From Alphaproteobacteria bacterium (GTDB taxonomy: Bacteria > Pseudomonadota > Alphaproteobacteria > MPNO01 > UBA2964): 64,000 nt of DNA. Location: positions 62,001 to 126,000 of the forward strand of contig WLWZ01000003.1 of NCBI GenBank assembly GCA_012103315.1, read 5' to 3'. The translations under genes and the position numbers were made by a program. Shown here piece by piece: positions 10,216-19,093 of this stretch (positions are counted from its first letter, which is position 1; every line of letters starts with the position of its first letter). The notes below the pieces were generated by a model. That model did not search any database. It worked only from the letters and a program-made list of their open reading frames with translations, and was not told the DNA's origin.

Positions 10216-10641
10216 CTATACGAGGCCGGCTGACTTACGACGATGAATAGATAATCCCAGTTCGTTTTCCGCATTAGATTGTCGTCTCTGCGTATGCTGA
10301 CGTTCCTGGCTCAGCCTTCGCTCTTCGATAATCTCAAATCGTTTCAATTCACGAAAAGCCTCAGCGATTGTGCCCCGTATAGCGGCAATCGCGGACTCCA
10401 CTTCTGAACGCGAATGTTCGAGTGTTTTCCGACGTTCTATTGTTGCCTGAATATAGTCACCCAACATATGACCCGTTTCAAGGTTCGCAGCGGCCGCAGA
10501 AGATTCACGCTCCGCACTATTGTGAAGCTCGGCGATCTCGTTGGTGAAACCGTTCGCCACCGCTTCGAGAGCAGATAGTTTTTTTTGCTCTTCCTCCATT
10601 TTCGCCTTATGCATGCGAATGAGTGTCTGCATCCCCTTCAC
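10216..10641 (-). CDS. fliJ: Flagellar export chaperone FliJ
   Basis: Short coiled-coil protein of 141 residues, almost entirely helical and rich in E, K, R and A. It begins KGMQTLIRMHKAKMEEEQKK and is the usual length for FliJ, the stalk-like partner of the FliI ATPase. It lies directly downstream of fliI on the minus strand with a 4-base overlap. Sequence identity in this family is weak, so the position is a large part of the evidence. Confidence 0.85.
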   Translation of the reverse strand: MKGMQTLIRMHKAKMEEEQKKLSALEAVANGFTNEIAELHNSAERESSAAAANLETGHMLGDYIQATIERRKTLEHSRSEVESAIAAIRGTIAEAFRELKRFEIIEERRLSQERQHTQRRQSNAENELGLSIHRRKSAGLV

Positions 10642-11966
10642 GTTGTTTCCCCATTAACTATTTCAGCTAGCATTTCAAACCCCATCGGAATGTCCGTCTG
10701 TTCTTCCTTCGTTTGAGAAAGGAAGGCTTCCAATTGATCGCGATAGTAAATTGCTTCATCAGTCGCTGGATCAGAACCTGCTTGATAAGCACCAAGTCGG
10801 ATCATTTCGGCCATATCTTCATATCGAGACACCATCGATCTCACCCTCGTAATCAGCGCCGTCTCTTCAGGCGAATTACAGTCGGGCATGGTCCGCGAAA
10901 CGCTTCTTAAAATGTTGATTGCAGGGTAGCGCCCGCGCTCAGCAATAGCCCGCTCCAGAACAATATGGCCATCGAGGATTGATCGAACCGCATCGGCAAT
11001 CGGCTCATCGTGGTCATCACCTTCTACCAAAACACTAAACAATCCCGTGATCGTGCCTTCGCCTTCTCCGGGACCAGCACGTTCAAGCAACTTGGGGAGT
11101 TCGGCAAACACAGTCGGGGTATAACCCTTATTAGCTGGTGGCTCGCCCATAGAAAGACCAATTTCGCGTTGGGCCATGGCCACACGCGTAATACTGTCAA
11201 TCATGCATAAAACATCAGCATCTTGATCTCGAAAAAACTCAGCAATTGCCAATGTCATATCTGCCGCTTGACGTCGCATAAGAGCTGATTCATCCGATGT
11301 CGCAACGAATACTACGCTTCGTGCGAGCCCTTCTGGGCCGAGATCATTATGCAAGAACTCCTGCACTTCTCGTCCCCGTTCACCAACCAAGCCGATGACA
11401 TTCACGTCTGCGGATGTGAAACGTGCGACCATCGACTGCATAACCGATTTACCGACACCTGATGCCGCGAAAACGCCCATGCGTTGGCCGCGACAACACG
11501 TAACAAATGTGTTCAGGGCACGAATACCAAGATCGATCTTGCCACCCACCCGTTTCCGTCGGTGGGCTGGCGGCGGCTTAACCCGCAAAGGCTGGGGGAT
11601 CATACCCTGCGGCAGCGGTCCCTTGCCATCGATCGGCTCACCGAGGGCGTTAACAACGCGACCAAGCCAGGATCGATGAGGCCGAATAGTCGGCCGGCCG
11701 GACAGTCGGTACACCTTGCAACCGAGACCAACACCTTCAAGAGGTTGAAAGGGCATCATTAACGCATTGCCGTCCCGAAAACCTGTGATTTCACATAAGA
11801 TTTTACGGTCATCACGCGCGATGACAGAGCAAAGATCGCCAATAGAGAATGTCTCAGACATTCCCCCAACCTCGATCATCATGCCGAGTACAGCTGTTAC
11901 ACGACCGTAAATTCGGACATCAGAAATTTCAGAAATTTCATTAACGAGTGCTTTTAACGCAGACAC
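10638..11966 (-). CDS. fliI: Flagellum-specific ATPase FliI
   Basis: ATPase that powers unfolding and export of flagellar subunits. It has 442 residues, with an N-terminal beta-barrel region, Walker A around GVFAASGVGKSVM, the GERGREVQEF motif and the Walker B segment ADVLCMIDSITRVAMAQRE. The conserved SMGEPPANKGYTPTVFAELP segment is also present. It is transcribed away from ctrA; the 217-base gap between them holds promoters for both. It overlaps fliJ by 4 bases. Confidence 0.95.
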   Translation of the reverse strand: MSALKALVNEISEISDVRIYGRVTAVLGMMIEVGGMSETFSIGDLCSVIARDDRKILCEITGFRDGNALMMPFQPLEGVGLGCKVYRLSGRPTIRPHRSWLGRVVNALGEPIDGKGPLPQGMIPQPLRVKPPPAHRRKRVGGKIDLGIRALNTFVTCCRGQRMGVFAASGVGKSVMQSMVARFTSADVNVIGLVGERGREVQEFLHNDLGPEGLARSVVFVATSDESALMRRQAADMTLAIAEFFRDQDADVLCMIDSITRVAMAQREIGLSMGEPPANKGYTPTVFAELPKLLERAGPGEGEGTITGLFSVLVEGDDHDEPIADAVRSILDGHIVLERAIAERGRYPAINILRSVSRTMPDCNSPEETALITRVRSMVSRYEDMAEMIRLGAYQAGSDPATDEAIYYRDQLEAFLSQTKEEQTDIPMGFEMLAEIVNGETT

Positions 11967-12118
11967 AAAGATGTTTTCCAGTTGTCTTTAAGAGGTGAGG
12001 TAGATTTTTCTTTTTAAAACAGTGATTTAGTTCACAATCACTGATAAGAACATCATCCAGGATGGAAGTTTAAGAACAGTAAAAAAAAGACTGGGCAACG
12101 TGATCGGTATACGATTTG

Positions 12119-12146
12119 TTAACCATCACGGTGCAAACTTAGGTTA
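12119..12146. promoter_or_regulatory. Candidate CtrA binding sites upstream of ctrA
   Basis: The 65 bases before the ctrA start hold TTAACCAT (12119-12126), identical to the known CtrA half-site, and the palindrome TTAACGTTAA (12134-12143) followed by TAA. The spacing does not give a perfect TTAA-N7-TTAA pair. They suggest autoregulation and possibly control of the divergent fliI. I found no GANTC methylation site in this gap. Confidence 0.45.
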
Positions 12147-12183
12147 ACGTTAATAAACGCTCGCTCGACAAAAGGGGTAATAA

Positions 12184-12919
12184 ATGCGCGTCTTACTGGT
12201 TGAGGACGATACTGCGACAGCAAAGTCCGTAGAAATGATGCTAAAAGCCGAGGGTTATGTGTGTGATTGCACGGACCTTGGTGAAGATGGGTTGGAAATC
12301 GGGAAATTGTACGATTACGACCTAATTATTCTGGATCTCATGTTACCGGATATTGATGGCTACGAGGTTCTGCGCCGTCTACGGTCTGCAAAAGTGAGAA
12401 CGCCAATTCTTATTCTTTCTGGCCTGAGCGAACCGGATCAAAAAGTGAAGGGTTTAGGTTTCGGGGCAGACGATTATCTGACGAAACCTTTTGACAAAGG
12501 TGAGTTGATCGCGCGTATCCAAGCAGTCGTTCGGCGGTCTAAAGGTTTCTCTGAATCGGTCATTAAAACGGGCAAACTAGCCGTTAATCTCGATACGCGA
12601 ACTGTTGAAGTAAATGGTCAGCCACTTCACCTGACCGGCAAAGAATATGGAATTCTTGAACTCCTCTCTCCGCAAAGGGACAACGCTGACTAAGGAAATG
12701 TTTCTTAATCATCTCTATGGCGGCATGGACGAACCAGAACTCAAAATAATTGATGTCTTCGTATGCAAATTGCGGAAAAAACTTTCTGGTGCTACCGGCG
12801 GCGACAATTACATCGAGACTGTTTGGGGACGTGGATATGTCCTTCGCGATCCACCGGCAAGCGCTGGTGACATAGATATCGAGGAAGACATTATCGAACC
12901 GGTATCTGCTACCGCTTAG
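12184..12919 (+). pseudogene. ctrA: Response regulator CtrA, frameshifted
   Basis: Cell-cycle and motility regulator of the OmpR family. The first frame (12184-12693, 169 codons) encodes a full receiver: acidic pair E8-D9, phospho-Asp in [13 protein letters not shown], and KPF near 101. It then runs into the winged-helix domain and leaves frame after [11 protein letters not shown]. The rest of CtrA ([43 protein letters not shown]) continues in the next frame to 12919. The break is in CTCCTCTCTC at 12661-12670; adding one TC restores the family sequence LLSLRKGT. As read, the product stops at 12693 and lacks the recognition helix. This could be a real lesion, repeat-tract variation or a read error. 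Upstream lies a CtrA-like site; downstream a strong terminator. Confidence 0.9.
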
Positions 12920-12945
12920 GTCTTCGACGATAGCAAGGACAAAAT

Positions 12946-12975
12946 AAAACGCCGCGGCATCAACCGCGGCGTTTT
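12946..12975. terminator. Strong bidirectional terminator between ctrA and cheR
   Basis: Perfect 12-bp stem, AAAACGCCGCGG pairing with CCGCGGCGTTTT around a 6-base loop, with a T tract on the plus strand and an A tract giving T on the minus strand. It lies between the convergent ctrA and cheR genes and should stop transcription from both sides. Confidence 0.9.
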
Positions 12976-13002
12976 TATTGCATAAAAATGCTCAAGATTT
13001 GA

Positions 13003-13887
13003 TCAGGCGATCTTAGCAATAGGAGTCGGAATTACCGCCGCTGGAGCAGGGGCATCTGAGCACGTATAAACCCCTCGTTCACCTGGCACCGTTTTAAAAG
13101 CATCAGAGACCCCAACAACTGTCTCAGCACCACCAAGAAAAAGAAAACCGTCTTCCGGCATCTGCCGTCTCATGCGCCCTAACACTTCGCCTTTCGTTTC
13201 CGCATCAAAATAGATGAGAACATTTCGGCAAAATACGATGTCAAATCGTCCCAAAGCATTGAGATTAGACAACAAGTTCAACGGCTGGAATGAGATCATG
13301 CTGCGCAAGCTCTCATCGATCTTCCATTGTTCTCCAACCTGTTCAAAATATTTCACAAGCAATTCAATTGGCATGCCTCGCTGCGCCTCAAATTGCGTAT
13401 ACAAACCCTCTTTCGCCTTATCTAAGATTTCCGTCGAAAGATCAGTCGCGACAATTTCAAAATCCAGGCCTTGCAGCAGCTCCGGATTTTCTTTTAGCAC
13501 CATCGCAATGGTATAAGGCTCTTGCCCACTGGAACAGGCGGCACTCCATATCCGAATTTTAGAAGCACCACCGGCTTTCCTAGCACTAGAGATCACCGGC
13601 ATTACCGCCGATTTAAGGCTCTCAAACGGTTTAACATCCCGAAAGAAGAATGATTCATTAGTCGTCATCGCCTCAATGACTTCTTTGTTGAGGTCGGGGT
13701 CGCGTTTGCTGCGCACTACGCCAATCAACTCGTCCAGGTCGGCCAACCCTCTCTTCCGCGCAACGGGCACAAGTCGGCTCTCAACCAGATAGGTTTTTTC
13801 TTCTGTCAGCACCAAGCCTGATTCAGTTTTCAGATAGGCGCAGAGAAACTCAAAGTCTTCCTTTTTCACGCGACTTACCTTCCACAC
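13003..13887 (-). CDS. cheR: Chemotaxis methyltransferase CheR
   Basis: Methylates glutamates of chemoreceptors using S-adenosylmethionine. The 294-residue product has the N-terminal helical domain and the methyltransferase domain, with TTNESFFFRDVKPFE, the SAM site region IWSAACSSGQEPYTIAM and FDIVFCRNVLIYFD. The start lies 13 bases inside the end of cheB; a GTG six codons later is an alternative. It is the last gene of the che operon, ending before the terminator shared with ctrA. Confidence 0.94.
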   Translation of the reverse strand: MWKVSRVKKEDFEFLCAYLKTESGLVLTEEKTYLVESRLVPVARKRGLADLDELIGVVRSKRDPDLNKEVIEAMTTNESFFFRDVKPFESLKSAVMPVISSARKAGGASKIRIWSAACSSGQEPYTIAMVLKENPELLQGLDFEIVATDLSTEILDKAKEGLYTQFEAQRGMPIELLVKYFEQVGEQWKIDESLRSMISFQPLNLLSNLNALGRFDIVFCRNVLIYFDAETKGEVLGRMRRQMPEDGFLFLGGAETVVGVSDAFKTVPGERGVYTCSDAPAPAAVIPTPIAKIA

Positions 13888-14996
13888 AATGCAGCAATTC
13901 GTGCTGCGATTTGATCAACTGGCAACACATCGCTGCACAGGCCTGCTGTTGCTACGGCGCCGGGCATACCCCACACAACACTCGTAGCCTCGTCTTGCGA
14001 TATCAGACCACCACCGGCATCAACCACCACACGACTACCTTCGAGTCCGTCATGCCCCATACCTGTCAATATGACTGACAAGAGCTTTTGACCAAACACT
14101 TGGGCCAAGCTCCGGAACATCGGATCAACCGCTGGTCGGCAAAAATTTTCTGGCGGGTCCTGGCTAAGGCGTATGACTGGCTCAACCGCTGAGCCTTCGA
14201 CAATCATATGGAAATTGCCCGGTGCGATATAAATTCTGTTGGGCTGGACGATTTCACCGTCTTCGGCTTCACGCGCGTCTCTATCCGCCGCTTTCGAAAT
14301 ATGTTGTGCAAGAATACCAGTAAAAGTCGCCGGCATATGTTGCGAAATGAGAATTGGCAGATCAAAGCTAGACGGCAAGCTGCTAATCACAGTCATCAAA
14401 GCCTGCGGACCACCAGTAGAACTACCAATTCCCACGATAGTCGGCGGTAACGTTGGCGGCGTACGAGTTTCAAAACTCGTTGAATTCGTTGGTACTACAA
14501 TGTCAGTCGTCGGTCTCATAGGCTGCCGAGGGTCATCTGATCCCGTTCGTTTTGCGGCTCCAAGACCCTTAACTTTTTCAATCAATTCACGCTTAAAATC
14601 TTCGGCGGAATGTAAATCTGCAGACGTCGTAGGCTTCGCAACATAATCGGCAGCCCCGATCGACAATGCCTTCAGGCTGACGTCTGCGTTCGCGAGGGTA
14701 AGTGTTGATGCCATCACGATTTTTACAGATGGATCGACCTCCAGCAATTTTGGCAAAGCCGTTAGGCCGTCCATAACCGGCATTTCAATATCAAGTACGA
14801 TTACATCAGCAGGCTCGCGCGCCAGTGTTTCAACAGCGATAGCACCATTGCCGGCGGAAGAAACAATTTTTATCCCTGGGTCGGATTCAAGTGCCCGGCG
14901 AAAGTAGCCGCGAATCACCGCCGAATCATCGACAACCATTACCCGACACACATCTGCCTCGACTCGGTTTTCGGAACGATCACTTAGTGACGACAT
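13875..14996 (-). CDS. cheB: Chemotaxis methylesterase/response regulator CheB
   Basis: Removes methyl groups from chemoreceptors when phosphorylated by CheA. It has 373 residues. The receiver domain (about 15-140) has VVDDSAVIRG and the phospho-Asp in VIVLDIEMPVMDG. A Pro/Thr-rich linker follows, then the methylesterase domain with catalytic Ser in GIGSSTGGPQAL, His in ISQHMP and Asp in LTGMGHDGLEG. It overlaps cheY by one base and cheR by 13 bases. Confidence 0.95.
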   Translation of the reverse strand: MSSLSDRSENRVEADVCRVMVVDDSAVIRGYFRRALESDPGIKIVSSAGNGAIAVETLAREPADVIVLDIEMPVMDGLTALPKLLEVDPSVKIVMASTLTLANADVSLKALSIGAADYVAKPTTSADLHSAEDFKRELIEKVKGLGAAKRTGSDDPRQPMRPTTDIVVPTNSTSFETRTPPTLPPTIVGIGSSTGGPQALMTVISSLPSSFDLPILISQHMPATFTGILAQHISKAADRDAREAEDGEIVQPNRIYIAPGNFHMIVEGSAVEPVIRLSQDPPENFCRPAVDPMFRSLAQVFGQKLLSVILTGMGHDGLEGSRVVVDAGGGLISQDEATSVVWGMPGAVATAGLCSDVLPVDQIAARIAALCGR

Positions 14997-15361
14997 TAAA
15001 GGATACCTACCTGTGCAAATTTCGTTTGGATGATGTCACTATCAAATGGCTTCATGATGTACTCATTAGCACCAGCTTTAATTGCTTCGGTAATATGGGC
15101 CATATCATTTTCTGTTGTGCAAAATACGACCTTCGGACTATCTCCCCCCGCCGTAATTCTTAATTCTTTCAAAAACTCAATTCCATTCATAACCGGCATG
15201 TTCCAGTCGAGCAGAATAGCATCAGGCTTTTGACCCTTGCAGCTATCAAGCGCTTGTTGACCATCTACGGCTTCACTTATTTCGAAACCAAGCTCTTCCA
15301 AAATTTTACGTGCGACCATTCGCACAACTTTGGAATCGTCGACAATAAGACAAGATTTCAT
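14996..15361 (-). CDS. cheY: Chemotaxis response regulator CheY
   Basis: Single-domain receiver of 121 residues. It has the acidic pair in LIVDDSKVVR, phospho-Asp in ILLDWNMPVMNG, the conserved Thr in VVFCTTENDM and the Lys in YIMKPFD. Phosphorylated CheY binds the switch to set flagellar rotation. It lies between cheW and cheB in one operon. Confidence 0.93.
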   Translation of the reverse strand: MKSCLIVDDSKVVRMVARKILEELGFEISEAVDGQQALDSCKGQKPDAILLDWNMPVMNGIEFLKELRITAGGDSPKVVFCTTENDMAHITEAIKAGANEYIMKPFDSDIIQTKFAQVGIL

Positions 15362-15394
15362 ATCGTGATCCTCCGCCCTTCCTGCATTTTTCTA

Positions 15395-15865
15395 TTAGGC
15401 CGCAACCGGGGCCCCGCCATAATCCAACAAACTGTCATCGTCGATCACAACCAGGACGCCTTCTTCCAATCGGTAAACACCCTCAGAAAACTGGCGCCAT
15501 GTAGAATCAAGCGTCGCGGGATTGGGTTCAAATTTGTCGGCTGGCAAGCGGAGAACTTCTCCAACGGAATCAACCGCCAGACTATAGAGCTCATTTCGCC
15601 GCTCGACGACGACACTCATACCGTCTTCGCCTTCGGGTCTGTCTTCAACACCGAGGCGGCGACGCAAGTCGATGGCCGTGACAATCTTTCCCCTCAAATT
15701 CAGGAGACCTGCTACCTCAGATGATGCCAGGGGAACGCGTGCAATTTTTTGTGGTCCTAAAACATCATGGACTTTTAGAACATCGATACCACAAAGCTGT
15801 TCCCCGACCATTATGGTCACAAATTCCCGTGTCTCGACGGTCGTATCATTTCCCGCATCGTTCAT
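15395..15865 (-). CDS. cheW: Chemotaxis coupling protein CheW
   Basis: Scaffold protein that couples CheA to receptors. It has 156 residues and a single CheW fold: TREFVTIMVGEQLCGIDVLK, the conserved VAGLLNLRGKIVTAIDLRRR, and VDSVGEVLRLP. The start overlaps the stop of the preceding CheA fragment by 4 bases. Confidence 0.93.
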   Translation of the reverse strand: MNDAGNDTTVETREFVTIMVGEQLCGIDVLKVHDVLGPQKIARVPLASSEVAGLLNLRGKIVTAIDLRRRLGVEDRPEGEDGMSVVVERRNELYSLAVDSVGEVLRLPADKFEPNPATLDSTWRQFSEGVYRLEEGVLVVIDDDSLLDYGGAPVAA

Positions 15866-16965
15866 GCTGCACCTCGAACTATCGCTAATGTGTGGGATAG
15901 AGAGTCGAGCAACGCCTCCCTATCAAGTTTGACGATGTAATCCCGGAAACCAACGTTGCGGCCCTTCTCCAGATCGGCTCTCGTAGAGAAAGATGAGAGC
16001 GCCACTAGAGGGGTGTCTGTCCAGGGCCCGTTCGTTCGGATCTCGTTTGCGAGTTCGAACCCGTTCATACCCGGCATCTCAATGTCGCTCACAATGACAT
16101 CGAAATCGCGACCAGCATCCCTTAATGACAAGGCTGCCTCACCGCCCTCAACAGCGGTAACCTCATATCCTGCGACGGATAGTAACGGCGTCAATAAATT
16201 ACGGAAGAAAGGGCTGTCATCGACTAACAGTACTTTGTTACTAGGCCGGTCTCCTCCCACTGTCGTAGGGTTTCCGTGAGCGCTAAACCAATCTCCAAAC
16301 GCCTTCTCGAGGTAGTAAGCTGTGTCGATAACATCAATTGCCTTGCTACCAATCACCGCGGTCCCAAGCACACCCGTACGAGCAGAGGCCAACTCGATAT
16401 CAAGGCGGTCCTCTACGATATCGACAATTTCATCGACCATAAGACCCATGCTTTGTTCGCCATCAGCGAAAACAACTACCTGCTGCCGGCCTTCTACTGC
16501 CCGCTCAAATCCATCAGAGACCTCAATAAGGGGCATCAATCGACCGCGATATTGAACAACCGGAACACCATCATTTTCTTCGATTGTCTCGACGTCGATT
16601 TCTTCCAGACGCGCGACAAGCGCAAAAGGAACTGCCCGACTTTCTTCATTACCGGCTTTGAAGACAAGAATTGCAGAACGTTCTGCAGCAGCCAGCTCCT
16701 GCGCGCGACGGGCGTCCTCGTCAATTGCAGCAGCTTCACTTTGCATGGATTCACCCATCGCTTCAGCGATACCGTTAGGATCGAGAATCATAATCACGCT
16801 ACCGTCACCGAGAATGGTATTGCCGGAAAAAATTGAAATTTCCCGGAGCACAGGGGTAACTGGTTTGACGACAATTTCTTCAGATTCAAAAACCTGATCA
16901 ACGATGACGCCAAAACTGGAAACACCGGATCTCAGGATAACAATGAATGTTTCCTCGCCCGCCAC
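15862..16965 (-). pseudogene. cheA: Detached C-terminal part of hybrid CheA (half P5, CheW-like domain, receiver)
   Basis: Open frame of 367 codons that follows cheA in the same reading frame, after a single TAG and a few codons. It begins inside the CheA P5 domain (FIVILRSGVSSFGVIVDQVF, IVVKPVTPVLREI, FSGNTILGDGSVIMILDPNG). A second CheW-like domain follows (about 95-225), then a receiver with VLLVDDSPFFRN and DVIVSDIEMPGMNG. In related alphaproteobacteria these parts belong to one long CheA. A GTG at 16965 could start it independently, but I see no good ribosome site. The break lies in a loop between beta strands of P5, so two separate chains might still assemble; that is inference. Confidence 0.85.
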
Positions 16966-16980
16966 ATCATCGCCGTCAGA

Positions 16981-18918
16981 CTACTCGACCGCTTCTTCAT
17001 CAATGATTTTCTCAGCTTTCTTCAATCCGAGAACTTCATTCAAATCGACGAGAGGCAACAAGGTATCCCGAAGTCTCAACACCGGCGTGTCATTGACTTG
17101 CTCTATTCTATGTTCTGATTCATCCGACACCCTTACCAACTCATCAACACTAAGCTGTGGAACGGCAAACCGTTCTCCACCGGATTCAACAATCAGCGCT
17201 GAGACGATTGCTAGCGTGAGCGGAATTTTAACGACAAAAGTCGATCCAACACCGGGTTCGGATTGTAGTTCGACATTGCCGCCAATTTTCTCAATATTCG
17301 TGCGCACGACATCCATTCCGACGCCACGCCCCGAGACATTCGTCACCTTCTCAGCGGTCGAGAATCCAGCCTTGAAAATGAATTGCATAATTTGTTTAGG
17401 CGACATCGCATCTAACTCAGCCGCAGACGCCAACTCATTCGCGATCGCTTTTTCACGCACCTTTTCTATGGCGATACCGCGTCCATCATCCTGAATTTTA
17501 ATAATGATGTGACCGCCTTCATGATAGGCATTCAGCACTACCTTTCCGGTCTCCGGCTTTCCGGCTGCAACACGATCCGCAGGTTGTTCTATCCCATGAT
17601 CACCAGAGTTCCGGATCATATGTGTCAGTGGATCCTTGATCATTTCGAGGACTTGTCGGTCTAACTCAGTATCTGCACCTAGCATTTCGAGCTCGATTTT
17701 CTTATCGAGTTCTAGGGACAGATCGCGCACAATCCTCGGAATCTTGCTCCATGCGTTGCCGATCGGCTGCATCCGGGTCTTCATAACGCCTTCCTGAAGG
17801 TCAGTCGTAATCAGGCTAAGGCGTTGTAATGGCGTCGAAATTTCGCTGTCTTCATACTTGCGAACCATCTGTAAGAGCTGGTTTCGTGACAAAACAAGTT
17901 CCGACACCATGGTCATCAAGTTTTCCAGCATGTCGACATTAACACGCACGGATTGAACAACGGCGACCGCTTCTTTTTGCGCGGCATCGGGCTCTTCAGC
18001 TTTTTGTTTTGCCGCTGCTGCTGCCGCGGCGGCGGCCTTGGCTTCCATCTCTGCTTTACACAGCAACGTATCTCGGATTCCATCAAATGCTGCAACGACC
18101 GCTGTTGCCAAAGCACCATCAATCTCTAATTCATTCAGAGCTGTTTGTAGGCAAGCGACCATTTTGTCGAAATGCGGATCGGATAGGCCTTGTCCAGCTA
18201 AAGGTCGGAACTCCTCCTGGATATCACCTGTATACTTGTCCCGCCCGCCCAGAACCGATGTGAAATACTCAACCATTTTGGCTTGGAAAATCATCATCTC
18301 CAGCCCGTCGAAGAACGGTGTGAGTTCGTCGTCCTTCAGAAGATGTCGGAACAAAGTCTCAATGCTGGCATCCACCATCGAGATGCCACCAAGTTGGTTC
18401 ACTAACGGTTCCCCAGAAACTTCGGCTGCTTCCGGTATTAACTCAGTAGTTTCTACTGGCGACTGTGCGACAGATTCCTCTTCAGCAGGAGCTTCTTCTA
18501 CTACAGTTTCCATTGGAGCCGCAGCCGCCGGAGGTGGCGCGGCGCCTTCTGCCATGGCGTTCAATCGGGAAATTAAATCGGCATCATCACCATCAGGTTC
18601 CGCCTGTGTTTCCTCTAATGCCGCCATGAGCGACTTAATACGGTCGAGGGATTCAAAAATCAGGGTTACCGCTTCTGGCGTAACCGGCAATTCACCATCT
18701 CGAAACTTACCGAGAATGTTTTCACCTGAATGGGCGACAGACTCTAGACGGGGCAACCCCAAGAAGCCGCATGTGCCTTTGATAGTATGGACAAGTCTAA
18801 AAATACTAGAAAGCAGCTCTGGATCATTTGGCTCTTGTTCGAGACGCACGACCTCGACGTCAAGTTCTTCAAGGCTTTCATTCGTTTCCGTCAAAAATTC
18901 GCTTAAAAGATCGTCCAT
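16981..18918 (-). CDS. cheA: Chemotaxis histidine kinase CheA, N-terminal part, with an embedded globin-like domain
   Basis: Histidine kinase of the chemotaxis array; it phosphorylates CheY and CheB. The 645 residues contain an HPt/P1 domain with phospho-His 44 (RLVHTIKGTCGF), an Ala/Glu/Pro-rich linker, a truncated-haemoglobin-like domain (about 172-286), an Ala-rich linker, the dimerisation domain (about 322-395), the ATPase domain with N box (433-444, HMIRNSGDHGIE) and G boxes (DDGRGI 477-482, SGRGVGMDVV), and the first half of the P5 domain. It ends at a TAG; the remaining P5, a CheW-like domain and a receiver follow in the same frame. No classical P2 domain is seen: the globin-like domain takes that place. 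First gene of a minus-strand che operon. Confidence 0.92.
   Translation of the reverse strand: MDDLLSEFLTETNESLEELDVEVVRLEQEPNDPELLSSIFRLVHTIKGTCGFLGLPRLESVAHSGENILGKFRDGELPVTPEAVTLIFESLDRIKSLMAALEETQAEPDGDDADLISRLNAMAEGAAPPPAAAAPMETVVEEAPAEEESVAQSPVETTELIPEAAEVSGEPLVNQLGGISMVDASIETLFRHLLKDDELTPFFDGLEMMIFQAKMVEYFTSVLGGRDKYTGDIQEEFRPLAGQGLSDPHFDKMVACLQTALNELEIDGALATAVVAAFDGIRDTLLCKAEMEAKAAAAAAAAAKQKAEEPDAAQKEAVAVVQSVRVNVDMLENLMTMVSELVLSRNQLLQMVRKYEDSEISTPLQRLSLITTDLQEGVMKTRMQPIGNAWSKIPRIVRDLSLELDKKIELEMLGADTELDRQVLEMIKDPLTHMIRNSGDHGIEQPADRVAAGKPETGKVVLNAYHEGGHIIIKIQDDGRGIAIEKVREKAIANELASAAELDAMSPKQIMQFIFKAGFSTAEKVTNVSGRGVGMDVVRTNIEKIGGNVELQSEPGVGSTFVVKIPLTLAIVSALIVESGGERFAVPQLSVDELVRVSDESEHRIEQVNDTPVLRLRDTLLPLVDLNEVLGLKKAEKIIDEEAVE
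18061..18405 (-). other. Truncated-haemoglobin-like domain inside CheA
   Basis: Codons 172-286 of cheA. The segment matches the group 1 truncated haemoglobin pattern in order: LGGISMVDASIETLF (A/B helix), LLKDDELTPFFDGLEM (B-C region with the FF pair), AKMVEYFTSVLGG then YTG (E helix to loop), LSDPHFDKMVACL (F helix), and a C-terminal helix pair with LNELEID. His 249 in DPHF falls where the proximal haem ligand (F8) lies in these globins. By eye, the residue matching B10 Tyr of mycobacterial GlbN is Phe and E11 is Met, so the distal pocket would be apolar. Recognised by pattern only; no profile search was possible. Confidence 0.8.
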
Positions 18919-19093
18919 CTGTCCGCCTGCAGTATTGCCGCAAAAAAAGTCCCCGCACCCCGATTAGGGGTCAGTCAAATGGATTTTCAGGGAAATTGCT
19001 TAAAAAGCCGTAAAGTGTCGAAATCTCTATGCTCGCCGAATCCGATAAATCGGTTTCGGCCCTGTGCTTCAACCTTAACGGGAGGATATGGCT

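Noticed and set aside
1..12183. Sigma-54 promoters (TGGCAC-N5-TTGC) near the flagellar genes
   Set aside because: Looked for because FlbD is present; no match in the gaps before sciP, fliF, fliI or ctrA was good enough.
12661..12693. Programmed ribosomal frameshift in ctrA
   Set aside because: No slippery heptamer, and no downstream pseudoknot seen; a +1 shift would also drop a conserved Leu. A missing TC explains the site better.
12647..12919. A separate 90-residue DNA-binding protein after ctrA
   Set aside because: Its sequence is the missing C-terminal part of CtrA; the apparent ATG lies within the shifted GKEYGILEL codons.
16981..16983. TAG recoded as an amino acid in cheA
   Set aside because: Several intact genes (flgE, fliG, and others) end naturally at TAG, so this organism uses it as stop.
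18038..18967. Long plus-strand reading frame of 309 codons opposite cheA
   Set aside because: Ser/Ala-rich composition typical of an antisense shadow; the minus strand encodes clear CheA domains over the full length.
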